A DNA stretch of 64,000 nucleotides from JAQIBY01 sp051747965 (lineage in GTDB: Bacteria > Bacteroidota > Bacteroidia > Bacteroidales > ML635J-15). The stretch is from NCBI GenBank assembly GCA_051747965.1, contig JBNJGS010000002.1, forward strand, positions 1 through 64,000, given 5' to 3'. How positions within the stretch are numbered: position 1 is the stretch's first letter; each line of letters begins with the position of its first letter. The notes beneath the pieces are model-generated. The model did not search any database. It was not told the DNA's origin and worked only from the letters and a program-made list of their open reading frames with translations. This document shows, in pieces, positions 15,079 to 24,800 of this stretch. The position numbers were made by a program, and so were the translations under genes.

Positions 15079-15086
15079 CAAAATTA
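15079..15086 (-). promoter_or_regulatory. -7 promoter element of ribD
   Basis: TAATTTTG on the minus strand matches TAnnTTTG. Its last base is 8 nt from the ATG at 15070. No clear -33 TTTG is seen at the usual distance. Confidence 0.45.
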
Positions 15087-15106
15087 GTAAACTTAAGAGA
15101 TTCACG

Positions 15107-15141
15107 GTCTTAATTCCCACTCTTTAACCATAAATTAAGAC
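15107..15141 (-). other. Hairpin after the TM2 gene
   Basis: GTCTTAATT (15107-15115) and AATTAAGAC (15133-15141) are a perfect 9-bp inverted repeat with a 17-nt loop, 12 nt beyond the TM2 stop codon. There is no T-tract, so it may mark a transcript end or be incidental. Confidence 0.4.
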
Positions 15142-15152
15142 TTCAGGATAAG

Positions 15153-15554
15153 TCAGAGCCACATAATAAATTGCGAATTATCGGTATACCTGTTCAGATC
15201 AGGGGTAAAAATGATGACAAACAGATCAGCAAGAGGCAAAAAGCCCATTCCACCACCAAGTGTCAGGGCATATACCACAGGCACCCATGGCTCGGTACCC
15301 AGGTAAATTCTGTGTCCGCCAAGAGGGCCGGTAAGTATATCAGCTGCGATGGCAATGAGTTTACTTCTTTTCTTCATCTGCTGATTATCATCGCTATAGG
15401 AAATCATCATTCTGTAGTTGCCCAGTCGTATTGTATCCTTCATTTCCAGTCCGGGAACACTGATTTCATTTGCGCCTCCGGAGGGTGTTGCGACAGTTTT
15501 GGCCGGAGCCAGCAGCATCAGCACAAACACACAATATACAGGCAGCATTTTCAT
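15153..15554 (-). CDS. Small TM2-domain-like membrane protein
   Basis: The 133-residue product has a signal peptide (about 1-22) and a C-terminal half of the TM2 type: 'GPLGGHRIYLGTEPWVPVVY' followed by two hydrophobic helices separated by a glycine-rich turn with 'PLADLFVII'. The G-H-R-x-Y-L-G segment is the typical TM2 entry. Function unknown. The start overlaps the stop of the PHP phosphatase gene by 4 nt, so they are cotranscribed. Confidence 0.7.
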   Translation of the reverse strand: MKMLPVYCVFVLMLLAPAKTVATPSGGANEISVPGLEMKDTIRLGNYRMMISYSDDNQQMKKRSKLIAIAADILTGPLGGHRIYLGTEPWVPVVYALTLGGGMGFLPLADLFVIIFTPDLNRYTDNSQFIMWL

Positions 15555-16279
15555 AAACTTTGGTTGTATGTACCCGACTGAATAACCGACTGTATGGTTT
15601 TGTTTTCTATGCTGGTGCTTATCAGATCTATGGCATTGGGTGAATGAGCATCCGTACCCAGAAATTCTATCCAGCCCTCTGCTGCAATCAACTCGATATT
15701 GCGTTTGGGAATCTGCCCATAAAAACCTTCAGCAGCATGCATATTTGATTGAAACAGATAGCCCATGTTTCTCAGCCGTTCAAACATATTTTTATTGCCG
15801 TGCCAGTATTCATAGCGCTCAGGATGTGCAAGCACAGGCTGATAGCCATTCGCCCTCAGAGCATCAGCAACCCGTTCAGCACCAACCGGTGGCATATGAA
15901 AGCTGAATTCGCAAAGAACATAGTTTGCTCCGAATGTCAAAACATCTCCTGTCTCTATCAGTTTCAGCAGGTGCCGGTCAGCAAAATACTCGGCCGCATA
16001 ATCAAGCTCTATATTGATATTTTCTTTTTCCTTCGCCTCCATTACCTGCTCATAAGCATTCCTGATATTTTCTGTATCATTCATGTATCGTTCGGAATGC
16101 ACATGTGGTGTAGTAATAACTTTTGTATAGCCCTGCATCTCAAATGCACGCAACATATACATGCTTTCACTGATATCGCGTGAACCATCGTCTATTCCCG
16201 GTAGCACATGCGAATGAATGTCGATTTTCAAACGCATTACGGGTAATTTTACTTTATTTTTTCTGGAAAACAAGCCCAT
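15551..16279 (-). CDS. CpsB/YwqE-like PHP-domain tyrosine phosphatase
   Basis: The 242-residue product carries the PHP metal-binding motif 'DIHSHVLPGIDDGS' (His22, His24), 'TTPHVHSERY' and later 'LAHPERYEYW' and 'LGTDAHSP', as in manganese-dependent bacterial tyrosine phosphatases. These remove phosphate from BY-kinases that control capsule and exopolysaccharide export. It stands 1 nt after the stop of the dTDP-glucose dehydratase gene, supporting a role in surface polysaccharide. No BY-kinase gene is in the window. Confidence 0.88.
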   Translation of the reverse strand: MGLFSRKNKVKLPVMRLKIDIHSHVLPGIDDGSRDISESMYMLRAFEMQGYTKVITTPHVHSERYMNDTENIRNAYEQVMEAKEKENINIELDYAAEYFADRHLLKLIETGDVLTFGANYVLCEFSFHMPPVGAERVADALRANGYQPVLAHPERYEYWHGNKNMFERLRNMGYLFQSNMHAAEGFYGQIPKRNIELIAAEGWIEFLGTDAHSPNAIDLISTSIENKTIQSVIQSGTYNQSL

Positions 16280-16280
16280 G

Positions 16281-17336
16281 TCAGTTATTCCCGTACATCT
16301 TTTCGTAGTAGGTTATGTAATCACCACTCACTACCCTGTCCATCCATTCCTGATTGGCAAGATACCAGTCCACGGTTTTTTCCAGACCTTCTTCGAAATC
16401 CAGTGAAGGTTCCCATCCAAGTTCTCTGGCAATTTTGGATGAGTCAATAGCGTAACGCATATCATGTCCGGCGCGATCTTTGACGAAAATGATGAGTTTT
16501 TCGGAGGTACCAGGTTTACGATCCATTTTTTTGTCCATAATTTTGCACAGCAACCGGATCAGGTCAATATTTTTCCACTCATTGTTTCCGCCGATATTGT
16601 AGGTTTCACCTTTTTCACCCTTCCTGTAGATAAGCTCGATGGCAGCAGCATGATCCTCAACATAGAGCCAGTCACGGATATTTTCACCCTTACCATAAAT
16701 GGGAATGGGTTTCATGTTTTGTATATTGTTGATGGCCAGAGGCAGCAGCTTTTCCGGAAACTGGTTGGGCCCGTAATTATTTGAGCAATTGCTGATAACT
16801 ACAGGTAAACCATAGGTATTGTGATATGCTCTTACCAGGTGGTCAGAGCTGGCTTTGGATGCAGAATAAGGTGACTTGGGATCGTATGGCGTATCTTCTG
16901 TAAAAAGCCCGGTATCACCAAGTGAACCATACACCTCATCTGTAGAAATATGGTAAAAACATTTGCCTTCAAAGTCATTTTCCCAGGCTTTTTTGGCATG
17001 ATTCAACAAAACAACGGTTCCCACAATGTTGGCACGGATAAATTCCATGGGATTGGATATGCTGCGATCAACATGGGATTCAGCGGCCAGGTGAATGATA
17101 CCTTCAAAAATATACTTATCAAATAAAGCAGCCACGAAATCTTCATCTGCGATATCGCCCTTTTCAAAACGATAATTGGGTTTATCATCCACATCGGTGA
17201 GGTTTTCCAGATTGCCTGCGTAAGTAAGCTTATCCAGATTAACAATCAGGGTATCCGGATGATTATTGACCATGCGGCGTACTACATGGGAACCAATGAA
17301 TCCGGCACCGCCGGTAATGAGAATTGCTTTGTCCAT
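16281..17336 (-). CDS. rfbB: dTDP-glucose 4,6-dehydratase
   Basis: The 351-residue short-chain dehydrogenase-like enzyme has 'GGAGFIGSHVV' at the NAD-binding N-terminus, 'STDEVYG' with the family Thr-Asp-Glu, and 'YSASKASSDH' with the Tyr-x3-Lys pair. It forms dTDP-4-keto-6-deoxyglucose for rhamnose and other deoxysugars. rfbA, rfbC and rfbD are not nearby. It appears to head a three-gene transcript with the phosphatase and the TM2 gene. Confidence 0.93.
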   Translation of the reverse strand: MDKAILITGGAGFIGSHVVRRMVNNHPDTLIVNLDKLTYAGNLENLTDVDDKPNYRFEKGDIADEDFVAALFDKYIFEGIIHLAAESHVDRSISNPMEFIRANIVGTVVLLNHAKKAWENDFEGKCFYHISTDEVYGSLGDTGLFTEDTPYDPKSPYSASKASSDHLVRAYHNTYGLPVVISNCSNNYGPNQFPEKLLPLAINNIQNMKPIPIYGKGENIRDWLYVEDHAAAIELIYRKGEKGETYNIGGNNEWKNIDLIRLLCKIMDKKMDRKPGTSEKLIIFVKDRAGHDMRYAIDSSKIARELGWEPSLDFEEGLEKTVDWYLANQEWMDRVVSGDYITYYEKMYGNN

Positions 17337-17350
17337 AGATTATTTTTTTT

Positions 17351-17381
17351 CAAAAATAAGCAAATAATGCACAATTCCCAA
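17351..17381 (-). promoter_or_regulatory. Candidate rfbB promoter
   Basis: On the minus strand, TTG (17379-17381) and TATTTTTG (17351-17358) are 20 nt apart. The -7 element ends 14 nt before the ATG, so the leader would be very short. Confidence 0.45.
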
Positions 17382-17474
17382 CGGAAATATTATATAACAA
17401 CACATTCATACGGATTTTAACCCGCACTTTGCCTGACAATATCAATCAAGTCATGTGCTTTGGTTCAGAATACA

Positions 17475-18815
17475 TTAACTTCCACAATTCAGCAGGCAGT
17501 GTTCACATGCCACCTCGTCGCCACGAAGTCTCTTACTAACAAGGTCTTCCACACGCTCACGCAATGGATCTATTTTGATTTTACGCACCACTTCATTGGC
17601 AAAAGCAAACATCATCATAAAACGAGCCTCAGCCTTGTCTATGCCACGGGTACGCAAGTAGAACATTGCCTCTTCATCCAACTGGCCGACTGTTGCTCCA
17701 TGGGAACATTTCACGTCATCGGCATATATTTCCAGCTGGGGTTTGGTGCGCATACGTGCAGAATCTGTCAAACAGATGTTGTTGTTGGTCTGGTAGGCAT
17801 TGGTATTTTGTGCATCTTTCCGTACAAGAATGCGGCCACTGAATGCCCCACGGGAATTATCATCCAGAATGGATTTGAAAAATTCATTGCTCGTACAATT
17901 GGGAACTGCATGATCCATAAAGACAAAATTATCCATACGCTGCTCGTTGTCGCTGAGTACAAGGCCGTATATATTGCTATCAGCACCTTCTCCGGCAAGT
18001 TTCACATGAATATTGTTCCGGATAGTTCCCCCATGAAGGGAAAATGCGAGATTAATCAGACGTGAATTGGCTTCCTGATGAAATGCCATATGATTGAAAA
18101 TATTGGTCACGTCCGGTTCATTTTGCAGATCATAAACCTGCAGGTCACCGTTCTCTCCGACATATGCTTCGGATGCCACATGAGAAACATTTTTAGCCAT
18201 GGTCAGACTGTGATCACAAAGCACAAGCTGTAGTGAGGCATTATCACCGACAACAAAAAGATTGCGCTGGAATATTTCTTTTTCACCAAAACCATGGGTG
18301 AGATTAACCACCTGTATAGGCTTGGGAATCTGCGTATTGTCAGGCACATAAATAAACACACCATCACCTGAAAGCAATGTGTTGAGATCTGCCCATCCGT
18401 TTTTGCTTTCCTTCAGGTATTTGTTGTAGTGTTTGGATACCAGTTCAGGATATTTATTCATGGCTTCACGCATGCTGCAAACAATAACTGATTCCGGGAG
18501 ATTACTGTCTTTTATACTATCCTGATAATACCATCCGTTGGACAGCAGAATGAGTTCAGTGTCCATGCCTTCCACTTCGCATTGAAAGAATGCATTCAGG
18601 TCAGTTTTGACATCCGGTTTTTCCAGAACTTTCTGAAAGGGCATATTGAAAACATGATCAAAATCCAGGTATCGGTAACGCTCGTCCCCTTTACCAGGCA
18701 GCCCACGTGACATGAGATTCTGCAAGGCTTCCTTTTTTTCAGTCTTTACTGCTTCGGGAAGCTTTTCCTGCTCTTTAATTTGCTGATAGGCTTCAATATA
18801 TTCGCGGGTTTGCAT
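17475..18815 (-). CDS. sufD: Fe-S cluster assembly protein SufD
   Basis: The 446-residue product belongs to the SufB/SufD beta-helix family. 'DDVKCSHGATVGQLDEEAMF' near the C-terminus contains the conserved Cys-Ser-His-Gly-Ala core, and 'RGIDKAEA' follows. It forms the SufBCD scaffold complex with SufB and the SufC ATPase. The start at 18815 (MQTREYIEAYQQ) is chosen because it begins 10 nt after the sufC stop; an in-frame extension upstream to 18893 overlaps sufC and lacks family features. Last gene of the suf operon here; sufS and sufE are not in the window. Confidence 0.92.
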   Translation of the reverse strand: MQTREYIEAYQQIKEQEKLPEAVKTEKKEALQNLMSRGLPGKGDERYRYLDFDHVFNMPFQKVLEKPDVKTDLNAFFQCEVEGMDTELILLSNGWYYQDSIKDSNLPESVIVCSMREAMNKYPELVSKHYNKYLKESKNGWADLNTLLSGDGVFIYVPDNTQIPKPIQVVNLTHGFGEKEIFQRNLFVVGDNASLQLVLCDHSLTMAKNVSHVASEAYVGENGDLQVYDLQNEPDVTNIFNHMAFHQEANSRLINLAFSLHGGTIRNNIHVKLAGEGADSNIYGLVLSDNEQRMDNFVFMDHAVPNCTSNEFFKSILDDNSRGAFSGRILVRKDAQNTNAYQTNNNICLTDSARMRTKPQLEIYADDVKCSHGATVGQLDEEAMFYLRTRGIDKAEARFMMMFAFANEVVRKIKIDPLRERVEDLVSKRLRGDEVACEHCLLNCGS

Positions 18816-18825
18816 ATTCTTTGCT

Positions 18826-19575
18826 TTAAGACAATTCATTTTTAATCCAGTCGTAACCTTTATCTTCCAACTCCAATGCCAGATCCCGCCCACCTGATTT
18901 CACAATACGGCCCTGATATAGGACATGGACAATATCGGGAACAATATAATCCAGAAGCCGCTGGTAGTGGGTAATAACAATACTGGCGTTATCATCAGAT
19001 TTCAGAGCATTGACACCATTGGCCACGATACGCAGGGCATCAATATCCAGCCCGGAGTCTGTTTCATCCAGAATGGAAAGCTTTGGTTCCAGCATTGCCA
19101 TTTGGAAAATTTCATTTTTCTTCTTTTCACCTCCTGAAAAACCTTCGTTCACAGAACGGTTGGTCAGGTTGGAGTCAATTTCCACAAGGGCTTTGCGTTC
19201 GCGCATAAACTTCAGAAATTCTGCTGAGGATAGTTCTTTCTGTCCGCGGTGTTCCCTGATCTGGTTGACGGCAGTTTTCATGAAGTTCATCATACCAACG
19301 CCGGGAATTTCCACTGGATACTGAAAACTCAGGAACAAGCCTTCACGGGCAAGTTCTTCGGGTTCCATCTCAAGCAGATTTTTGCCCCTGTACTCAACAC
19401 TTCCCTTGGTTACTTTGAAAAGATCCCGACCGGTAAGAACCGAAGCCAGGGTTGATTTCCCGCTTCCGTTGGGGCCCATGATGGCATGAATTTCGCCGGG
19501 TTTAACTTCCAGATTAATTCCATTGAGGATTTTCTTTCCCTCTATTTCTGCGTGTAAGTTATTAATTTTAAGCAT
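18826..19575 (-). CDS. sufC: Fe-S cluster assembly ATPase SufC
   Basis: The 249-residue ABC ATPase has Walker A 'GPNGSGKSTL', the signature 'SGGEKKKNEIFQMAML' and Walker B 'LSILDETDSGLD'. The 'ETDSGLDIDAL' and 'GGEKKKNE' forms are diagnostic of SufC. It drives conformational change of SufBCD during Fe-S assembly in the cytoplasm. Confidence 0.96.
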   Translation of the reverse strand: MLKINNLHAEIEGKKILNGINLEVKPGEIHAIMGPNGSGKSTLASVLTGRDLFKVTKGSVEYRGKNLLEMEPEELAREGLFLSFQYPVEIPGVGMMNFMKTAVNQIREHRGQKELSSAEFLKFMRERKALVEIDSNLTNRSVNEGFSGGEKKKNEIFQMAMLEPKLSILDETDSGLDIDALRIVANGVNALKSDDNASIVITHYQRLLDYIVPDIVHVLYQGRIVKSGGRDLALELEDKGYDWIKNELS

Positions 19576-19586
19576 GCTAATATAGT

Positions 19587-20141
19587 TTAATCCAAATGTA
19601 AATATTTATTTTCCATGATGTTAATTCTGCGCTCACAGGACATTCTGACACCCTTGCTTAACTGATGTTTTATCAATTCAAAGGCTGCCTGTATTTCACC
19701 CCACAACAGAGGCTCTTCTTCAGCAAATTTCACAAGTATCTGAAGGGCAATACTGCGTGTTCCCGGCTGTTTATCCGAGTCCTGTAGTACTGACATACAA
19801 AAATCAAACAAACTGCCCTGCACCTCTTCCGGCCAGTCGCTGATGGCAGTATCTCTGAAAAGTTTCAAAAGCTCGCGTATCTGACCATCACGCTTTATTT
19901 CAGGCAGATGGCACATGATTTCAGGCATCCGTAAAATTATGCGGCTGCTGTTTTTCTTCATGCTGTTTGCAAGTGCCCATGCAGAACGCCATGCTGCCGG
20001 CTGATCATTTGACAAAGCAAGCTTCATACACTGCTCAAAATTGACTGCAGGAATCGTTACTTCAACAGCTTGTTCTTTGTCAAGCTGTGCCGATTCATAA
20101 AAGGCTTTGAGATACTGATATGTTTTGTCTTGCATGTCCAT
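19587..20141 (-). CDS. Unknown helical protein inside the suf operon
   Basis: The 184-residue product is predicted by eye to be all-helical, with HEAT/armadillo-like spacing of Leu, Ala and Trp (for example 'QPAAWRSAWALANSM', 'GTRSIALQILVKFA'). No signal peptide, membrane segment, Cys cluster or known motif. It sits 6 nt after the sufB stop and 11 nt before sufC, so it must be cotranscribed with the Fe-S genes. A scaffold or adaptor role in the Suf system is inference from position only. Confidence 0.75.
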   Translation of the reverse strand: MDMQDKTYQYLKAFYESAQLDKEQAVEVTIPAVNFEQCMKLALSNDQPAAWRSAWALANSMKKNSSRIILRMPEIMCHLPEIKRDGQIRELLKLFRDTAISDWPEEVQGSLFDFCMSVLQDSDKQPGTRSIALQILVKFAEEEPLLWGEIQAAFELIKHQLSKGVRMSCERRINIMENKYLHLD

Positions 20142-20147
20142 ATCTGA

Positions 20148-21602
20148 TTAACCAACGCTGCCTTCCAGGGTTATCTGCAGCAGTTTCTGAGCCTCTACGG
20201 CAAATTCCATCGGTAGTTTATTGATCACATCCTTGGCATAGCCATTGACAATCAAACCGATGGCGTCTTCTTCCGATATACCGCGCTGTTTACAGTAAAA
20301 CACCTGATCTTCTGAAATTTTTGATGTTGTGGCTTCATGCTCCACCACAGCAGAATCATTGTCTGTATTGATGTACGGAAATGTGTGGGCTCCACACTTG
20401 TCACCCAAAAGAAGGCTGTCACATTGTGAAAAGTTCCTTGCATTTTCAGCATTTTTGGAAACCTTCACCAATCCCCGGTATGAATTCTGGCTGTATCCGG
20501 CCGAAATTCCCTTGGAAATAATCGTACTTTTGGTGTTTTTTCCCAGATGAATCATTTTGGTGCCTGTATCTGCCTGCTGATAATTGTTGGTAACGGCCAC
20601 ACTATAAAACTCCGAAACTGAATTGTCTCCTTTCAGAATGGTGGATGGGTATTTCCAGGTAATGGCTGAACCCGTTTCTACCTGTGCCCAACTAATTTTT
20701 GAATTGTCACCCTGGCACAAGCCTCGCTTGGTTACAAAGTTGTAAACACCACCTTTGCCTTGTTTATTGCCGGGATACCAGTTCTGTACGGTAGAATATT
20801 TCACTTCAGCATCCTCTTCGGCAATGATTTCCACAATGGCAGCGTGAAGCTGGTTTTCATCACGCTGAGGGGCAGTACATCCCTCAAGATAAGAGACATA
20901 CGAACCGGCTTCAGCAACAATTAAGGTGCGCTCAAATTGTCCTGTGTTGGCAGCATTTATTCTAAAATAGGTACTCAGTTCCATGGGAGACCTGACTCCT
21001 TTTGGAATGTAACAAAACGATCCATCACTGAAAACAGCAGAGTTGAGTGCGGCAAAATAATTATCTCCTTTGGGAACAATGGTGCCCAGGTATTTTTTAA
21101 CCAAATCCGGATGTTTTTGTACCGCGTCGCTGAAAGAGCAAAATATGATGCCCTTTTCTGCCAGCTTTTCCTGAAAAGTGGTTTTTACCGATACGGAATC
21201 CATCACAGCATCAACGGCGACACCGGAAAGCTGCTTTTGTTCATCAAGCGGGATACCCAATTTATTAAAAGTTTCCCGGATATCGGGATCCACTTCATCC
21301 AGAGATGCGGGGCCTGCCTTTTGCTTCGGGGCTGAATAATAGATGATTTCCTGATAATCTATTTCAGGAATATTCAGATGCGCCCAGCCGGGCATTTCCA
21401 TGCGTTTCCATTTGCGGTAAGCATCCAGACGGAATTCGAGCATCCATTCAGGCTCGTTCTTTTTCTTTGATATTAAGCGGACAACATCCTCACTCAAACC
21501 CTTGGCTATATTATCTTCTTCCAGCTTTGTTGTAAAACCGTATTTATATTCGTTCTGCGTTAAGTCTTGTAAGACTTTATCCTGTTCTGCTTCTTTGCCC
21601 AT
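20148..21602 (-). CDS. sufB: Fe-S cluster assembly protein SufB
   Basis: The 484-residue product has the full SufB layout: 'KYGFTTKLEEDNIAKGL' at the N-terminus, 'CYIPKGVRSPMELSTYFRIN', 'SYLEGCTAPQRDENQLH', and a C-terminal 'GDKCGAHTFPYI' and 'EHEATTSKISEDQVFY'. It is the cluster scaffold subunit. First gene of the operon, with a good promoter and an operator-like inverted repeat just upstream. Confidence 0.96.
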   Translation of the reverse strand: MGKEAEQDKVLQDLTQNEYKYGFTTKLEEDNIAKGLSEDVVRLISKKKNEPEWMLEFRLDAYRKWKRMEMPGWAHLNIPEIDYQEIIYYSAPKQKAGPASLDEVDPDIRETFNKLGIPLDEQKQLSGVAVDAVMDSVSVKTTFQEKLAEKGIIFCSFSDAVQKHPDLVKKYLGTIVPKGDNYFAALNSAVFSDGSFCYIPKGVRSPMELSTYFRINAANTGQFERTLIVAEAGSYVSYLEGCTAPQRDENQLHAAIVEIIAEEDAEVKYSTVQNWYPGNKQGKGGVYNFVTKRGLCQGDNSKISWAQVETGSAITWKYPSTILKGDNSVSEFYSVAVTNNYQQADTGTKMIHLGKNTKSTIISKGISAGYSQNSYRGLVKVSKNAENARNFSQCDSLLLGDKCGAHTFPYINTDNDSAVVEHEATTSKISEDQVFYCKQRGISEEDAIGLIVNGYAKDVINKLPMEFAVEAQKLLQITLEGSVG

Positions 21603-21612
21603 TTTTATTAAT

Positions 21613-21631
21613 ATTTAGAGTTGTTCTAAAT
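21613..21631 (-). promoter_or_regulatory. Operator-like inverted repeat at the suf start site
   Basis: ATTTAGA (21613-21619), a 5-nt spacer, and TCTAAAT (21625-21631) form a perfect 7-5-7 inverted repeat. It lies between the -7 element and the sufB start codon, overlapping the expected transcription start, a usual place for a repressor site. The sequence is not a recognisable Fur or IscR box. Confidence 0.45.
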
Positions 21632-21637
21632 CGTTTA

Positions 21638-21668
21638 CAAAATTACGATTAAGTTTTTTAATCTCAAA
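21638..21668 (-). promoter_or_regulatory. suf operon promoter
   Basis: On the minus strand, TTTG (21665-21668) and TAATTTTG (21638-21645) are 19 nt apart, a textbook Bacteroidota promoter. The expected leader is about 30 nt. Confidence 0.7.
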
Positions 21669-21867
21669 TTACAATTGTCAGTACCACGGGTTAAGCAAAC
21701 AATGCAGTAAAAGCATTGTTCAGAATTTTCAGCATTTCAGGCAAGACCGGCCTCACTGCATTCTGGTAAAATCATGCTGCCTGCCGGAGTGCGATTTTCA
21801 AAAAATAATCACATACATCACAGGCGGTTGCACCAGGTGGTGCAGATTATCCCATCCATAAACAGCC

Positions 21868-24800
21868 TTAAAAATAAGCCCTGAGCTGCACACCTCCGGT
21901 ATGAATGGTTCTTTCTCCGGCTGGTTTTCTTCCCTGGTAATTCAGATTCAACTGTAAGCCATTGCTCAAACGCTTCTGAAAGCTCAGATTCCAGCGATAG
22001 TTGTCTCCTGGCTGAAGCGACTCAAGCATTTGCCATGCCAGTGATGTTCCTGTTTCTCCGGAATACATCACCCATACATATTCTAAACGCACACTCAGCA
22101 TACCATTGATAAGAGCATTGTTCCGATATTCCACACCAGGGCTCAGGCTTCGCGAGAAAACATCATTCAGAATATTCTTCCGATGGGAAAAATCAAAAAA
22201 ACCACGCAGCCGCACATTAACATCCGGCTGCACCCTGATATCCAGCAAGTTGCTCTCTTCGTTGATATGGTAATTTTTGTTGCTAAAAAACTGAGAATAA
22301 TAAAACTGACTACCCAGGCCGGTTGTATTGCTTATGCTGACTTCTCTGCTGACATTCCATCGCCACTGCAGTTTCCAGTTTTCGGATTCTCTGCTTTCCT
22401 CTCCGCTGACAAGTTGTGAGCGACTGTCCTGGCGCTGATAAATGATATCAGCGGTAAATACAGAGCTGAGCCGGTTCCATGAAAGTACATTCCGCAAATT
22501 ATTGTTGTAGAAAACAAGGGCGGTATCGGGAATCAGGTAACTGACCGGGAGATACCTCACTCCTGCCCGGGAGGCGGTATTTTTTCCTGCCAGATTCATA
22601 TTAAACCTGTTGGATAGTTTTGCCAAAACAGAATAAAATCCTGTATTACTGTCAATTACACGTTCCGGACGCAAATTCAGGCTAAAGTTCAGGCTGTTAT
22701 TAAAGGATTTGATGTAATCATTACCGGGCATGTATATTCTTATGTAGTCAGCCTGGTCCTGATAAACGGCCTCTTCAAATTCGTCAAGTTCCTCCACACC
22801 ATTTCCGTTGTAATCTGTCCAGGTATAAATTCCTTGCCCCTCGGGAACTTTCAGATAGGAATATTCTTTTTTAAGCTCCAGGCCGGAACCTGACTGATAG
22901 TACAAGTTTCCCGTGAGAAAGCCGTTAAATGACTCATGGCGGTAACGCAACTGTCCTGCAAAATTATCCTGTGCCCGGGTATCTTCAAACTCAGTTTGCC
23001 GCAACACATCCAATTTACGATATTGTAATCCGGCATCCAGTTTGTTTACTTTGGTTTTCAGCAGCCTGTAATCCATACCCAGTTTATATGCTTCGCTGCT
23101 TCCTGTAAGCCGGTTTTGTTCAGGCAATTCATCTTTGCGGTATAGATAAGATAGTTTCCATTCATTGTCAGATTGCCGACCCTGCTTTACCCAGGATTCC
23201 AACTCATAAAACCGGAAACTGTTGCCTGTCAATTCCCCGGTATCCGGGATTTTCCCTTCCTGCCACTCCTGTTTAAAACGACCAAACACCTGCCATTTGG
23301 GAAATAATTTTCCCAGACTGATGTTATTTTTCAGCAGAAAACCCTCATAACCTGTTTGGCGGGTATTGAGCAAATCTCCTGAAAGCAGAACATCCCATTT
23401 CCGGTTTCGCAGCGAAGCATTCAGCAATTGCCTCCCGCCACTATACTCACCGGGCCGGTACATTACGGAAGACTGAAAATCTGCCTTCAGAAAAGTAAAG
23501 GCATCATATTGCAATCTCAGTTGTCCTGCATGCTCATTGACGCCTGCCAGTTCATTTTCCACAATCCAGTTTCGGGTAAATTCTGCCTCTCTGAATCGCT
23601 CCAGACTGCTAAAGTTTCTCTGAATAAAATCATAAGCCAGTGAAAAACGAAGATTTTGCAAAGAATCATTAATCAATTGCTGATTTATCCCCCCCCGCAG
23701 TGCCAGACCCTTGTCGTCACCGGCATCCTGATTTGAATAGGTATTCACATCCTTTTCGGAAAAGCTCATCATATAAAATAATTCCGTGCTGTTGGTAAGC
23801 TGATAATCCCCTCCCATACTCAGCATTTGTTGCTTTTTGGGAGTAATCAGGCGGCTCACAGGAGCGTAATTCCCGGATGGTGTGCCGTCCACCGGTGCAA
23901 CCCACCGAAAAACACGGCCATTGGCATCACCCGTGACTTTGATGTAATTTCCCTGATTTTCACCTACATTTGAAAAATTAATCTGATAAAATGCAGAATC
24001 CGGATTGGTAGAATGTACAAAAATGGAATCATACACCTCCCCGTTAACTACAGTATCGGTAAGCCGGTATCGCACCTGTGCAGACTCAAAGCCCACAGAA
24101 TCCCATGCAGGATAGAGAGCATCAGAGAGTTCATCACCGATATTGCTGAGAAATTGTCTTTGCTCTATGTCCAGGCGCTGGTCAACAGGTTGATTCTTTC
24201 CATCTGATTCATGAAAATATCTGACAAAGAATCGGGATTTTTTCGTTTTTACCTCATGATTGCTTGCCAGCATCAGGCGGTTATAACTGCTGGCCCGGTA
24301 TTCAAATTCTGCAATGATGCGACTGTCTTTGGTAATTAACCTGTTGGCTGTAAAGCTGAGTTCGCCTGTATTGTAATCAATGATATAATCTTTGGTTTGT
24401 CCGCGTGTCAGCAATTCGCCGTCGAGATAAACCCTTTCGCTTCCCGATACAATGACAATATAACTCTCATTGTTGTTTCCCTGTAGCTTATATGGACCCT
24501 GGTTGCCCTCTTCTCCCTGGATTTTCATCCGTTGATAATTGCCCTGGCTGACAGAAGCACCAAAATCTGATGATATTTCTGCCTTTTCTGCATCAAACCT
24601 GCCGGAGAGGCTTGCTCCCCGGGCTTTTTTGGCATATCGCATAAAATAATCATCCTGCTGCTTCAGAACAATGTCCCCTGCGCTCATCCTGAATGCATCA
24701 TTATAAACTTCTATGAACACCTTGTCAAATTCCTGCAGCTTCTGGCTTGTCCCGTCCGGCTGTATAGGAATATTCCGGTCTGTAAGGGATGCTCTTACTT

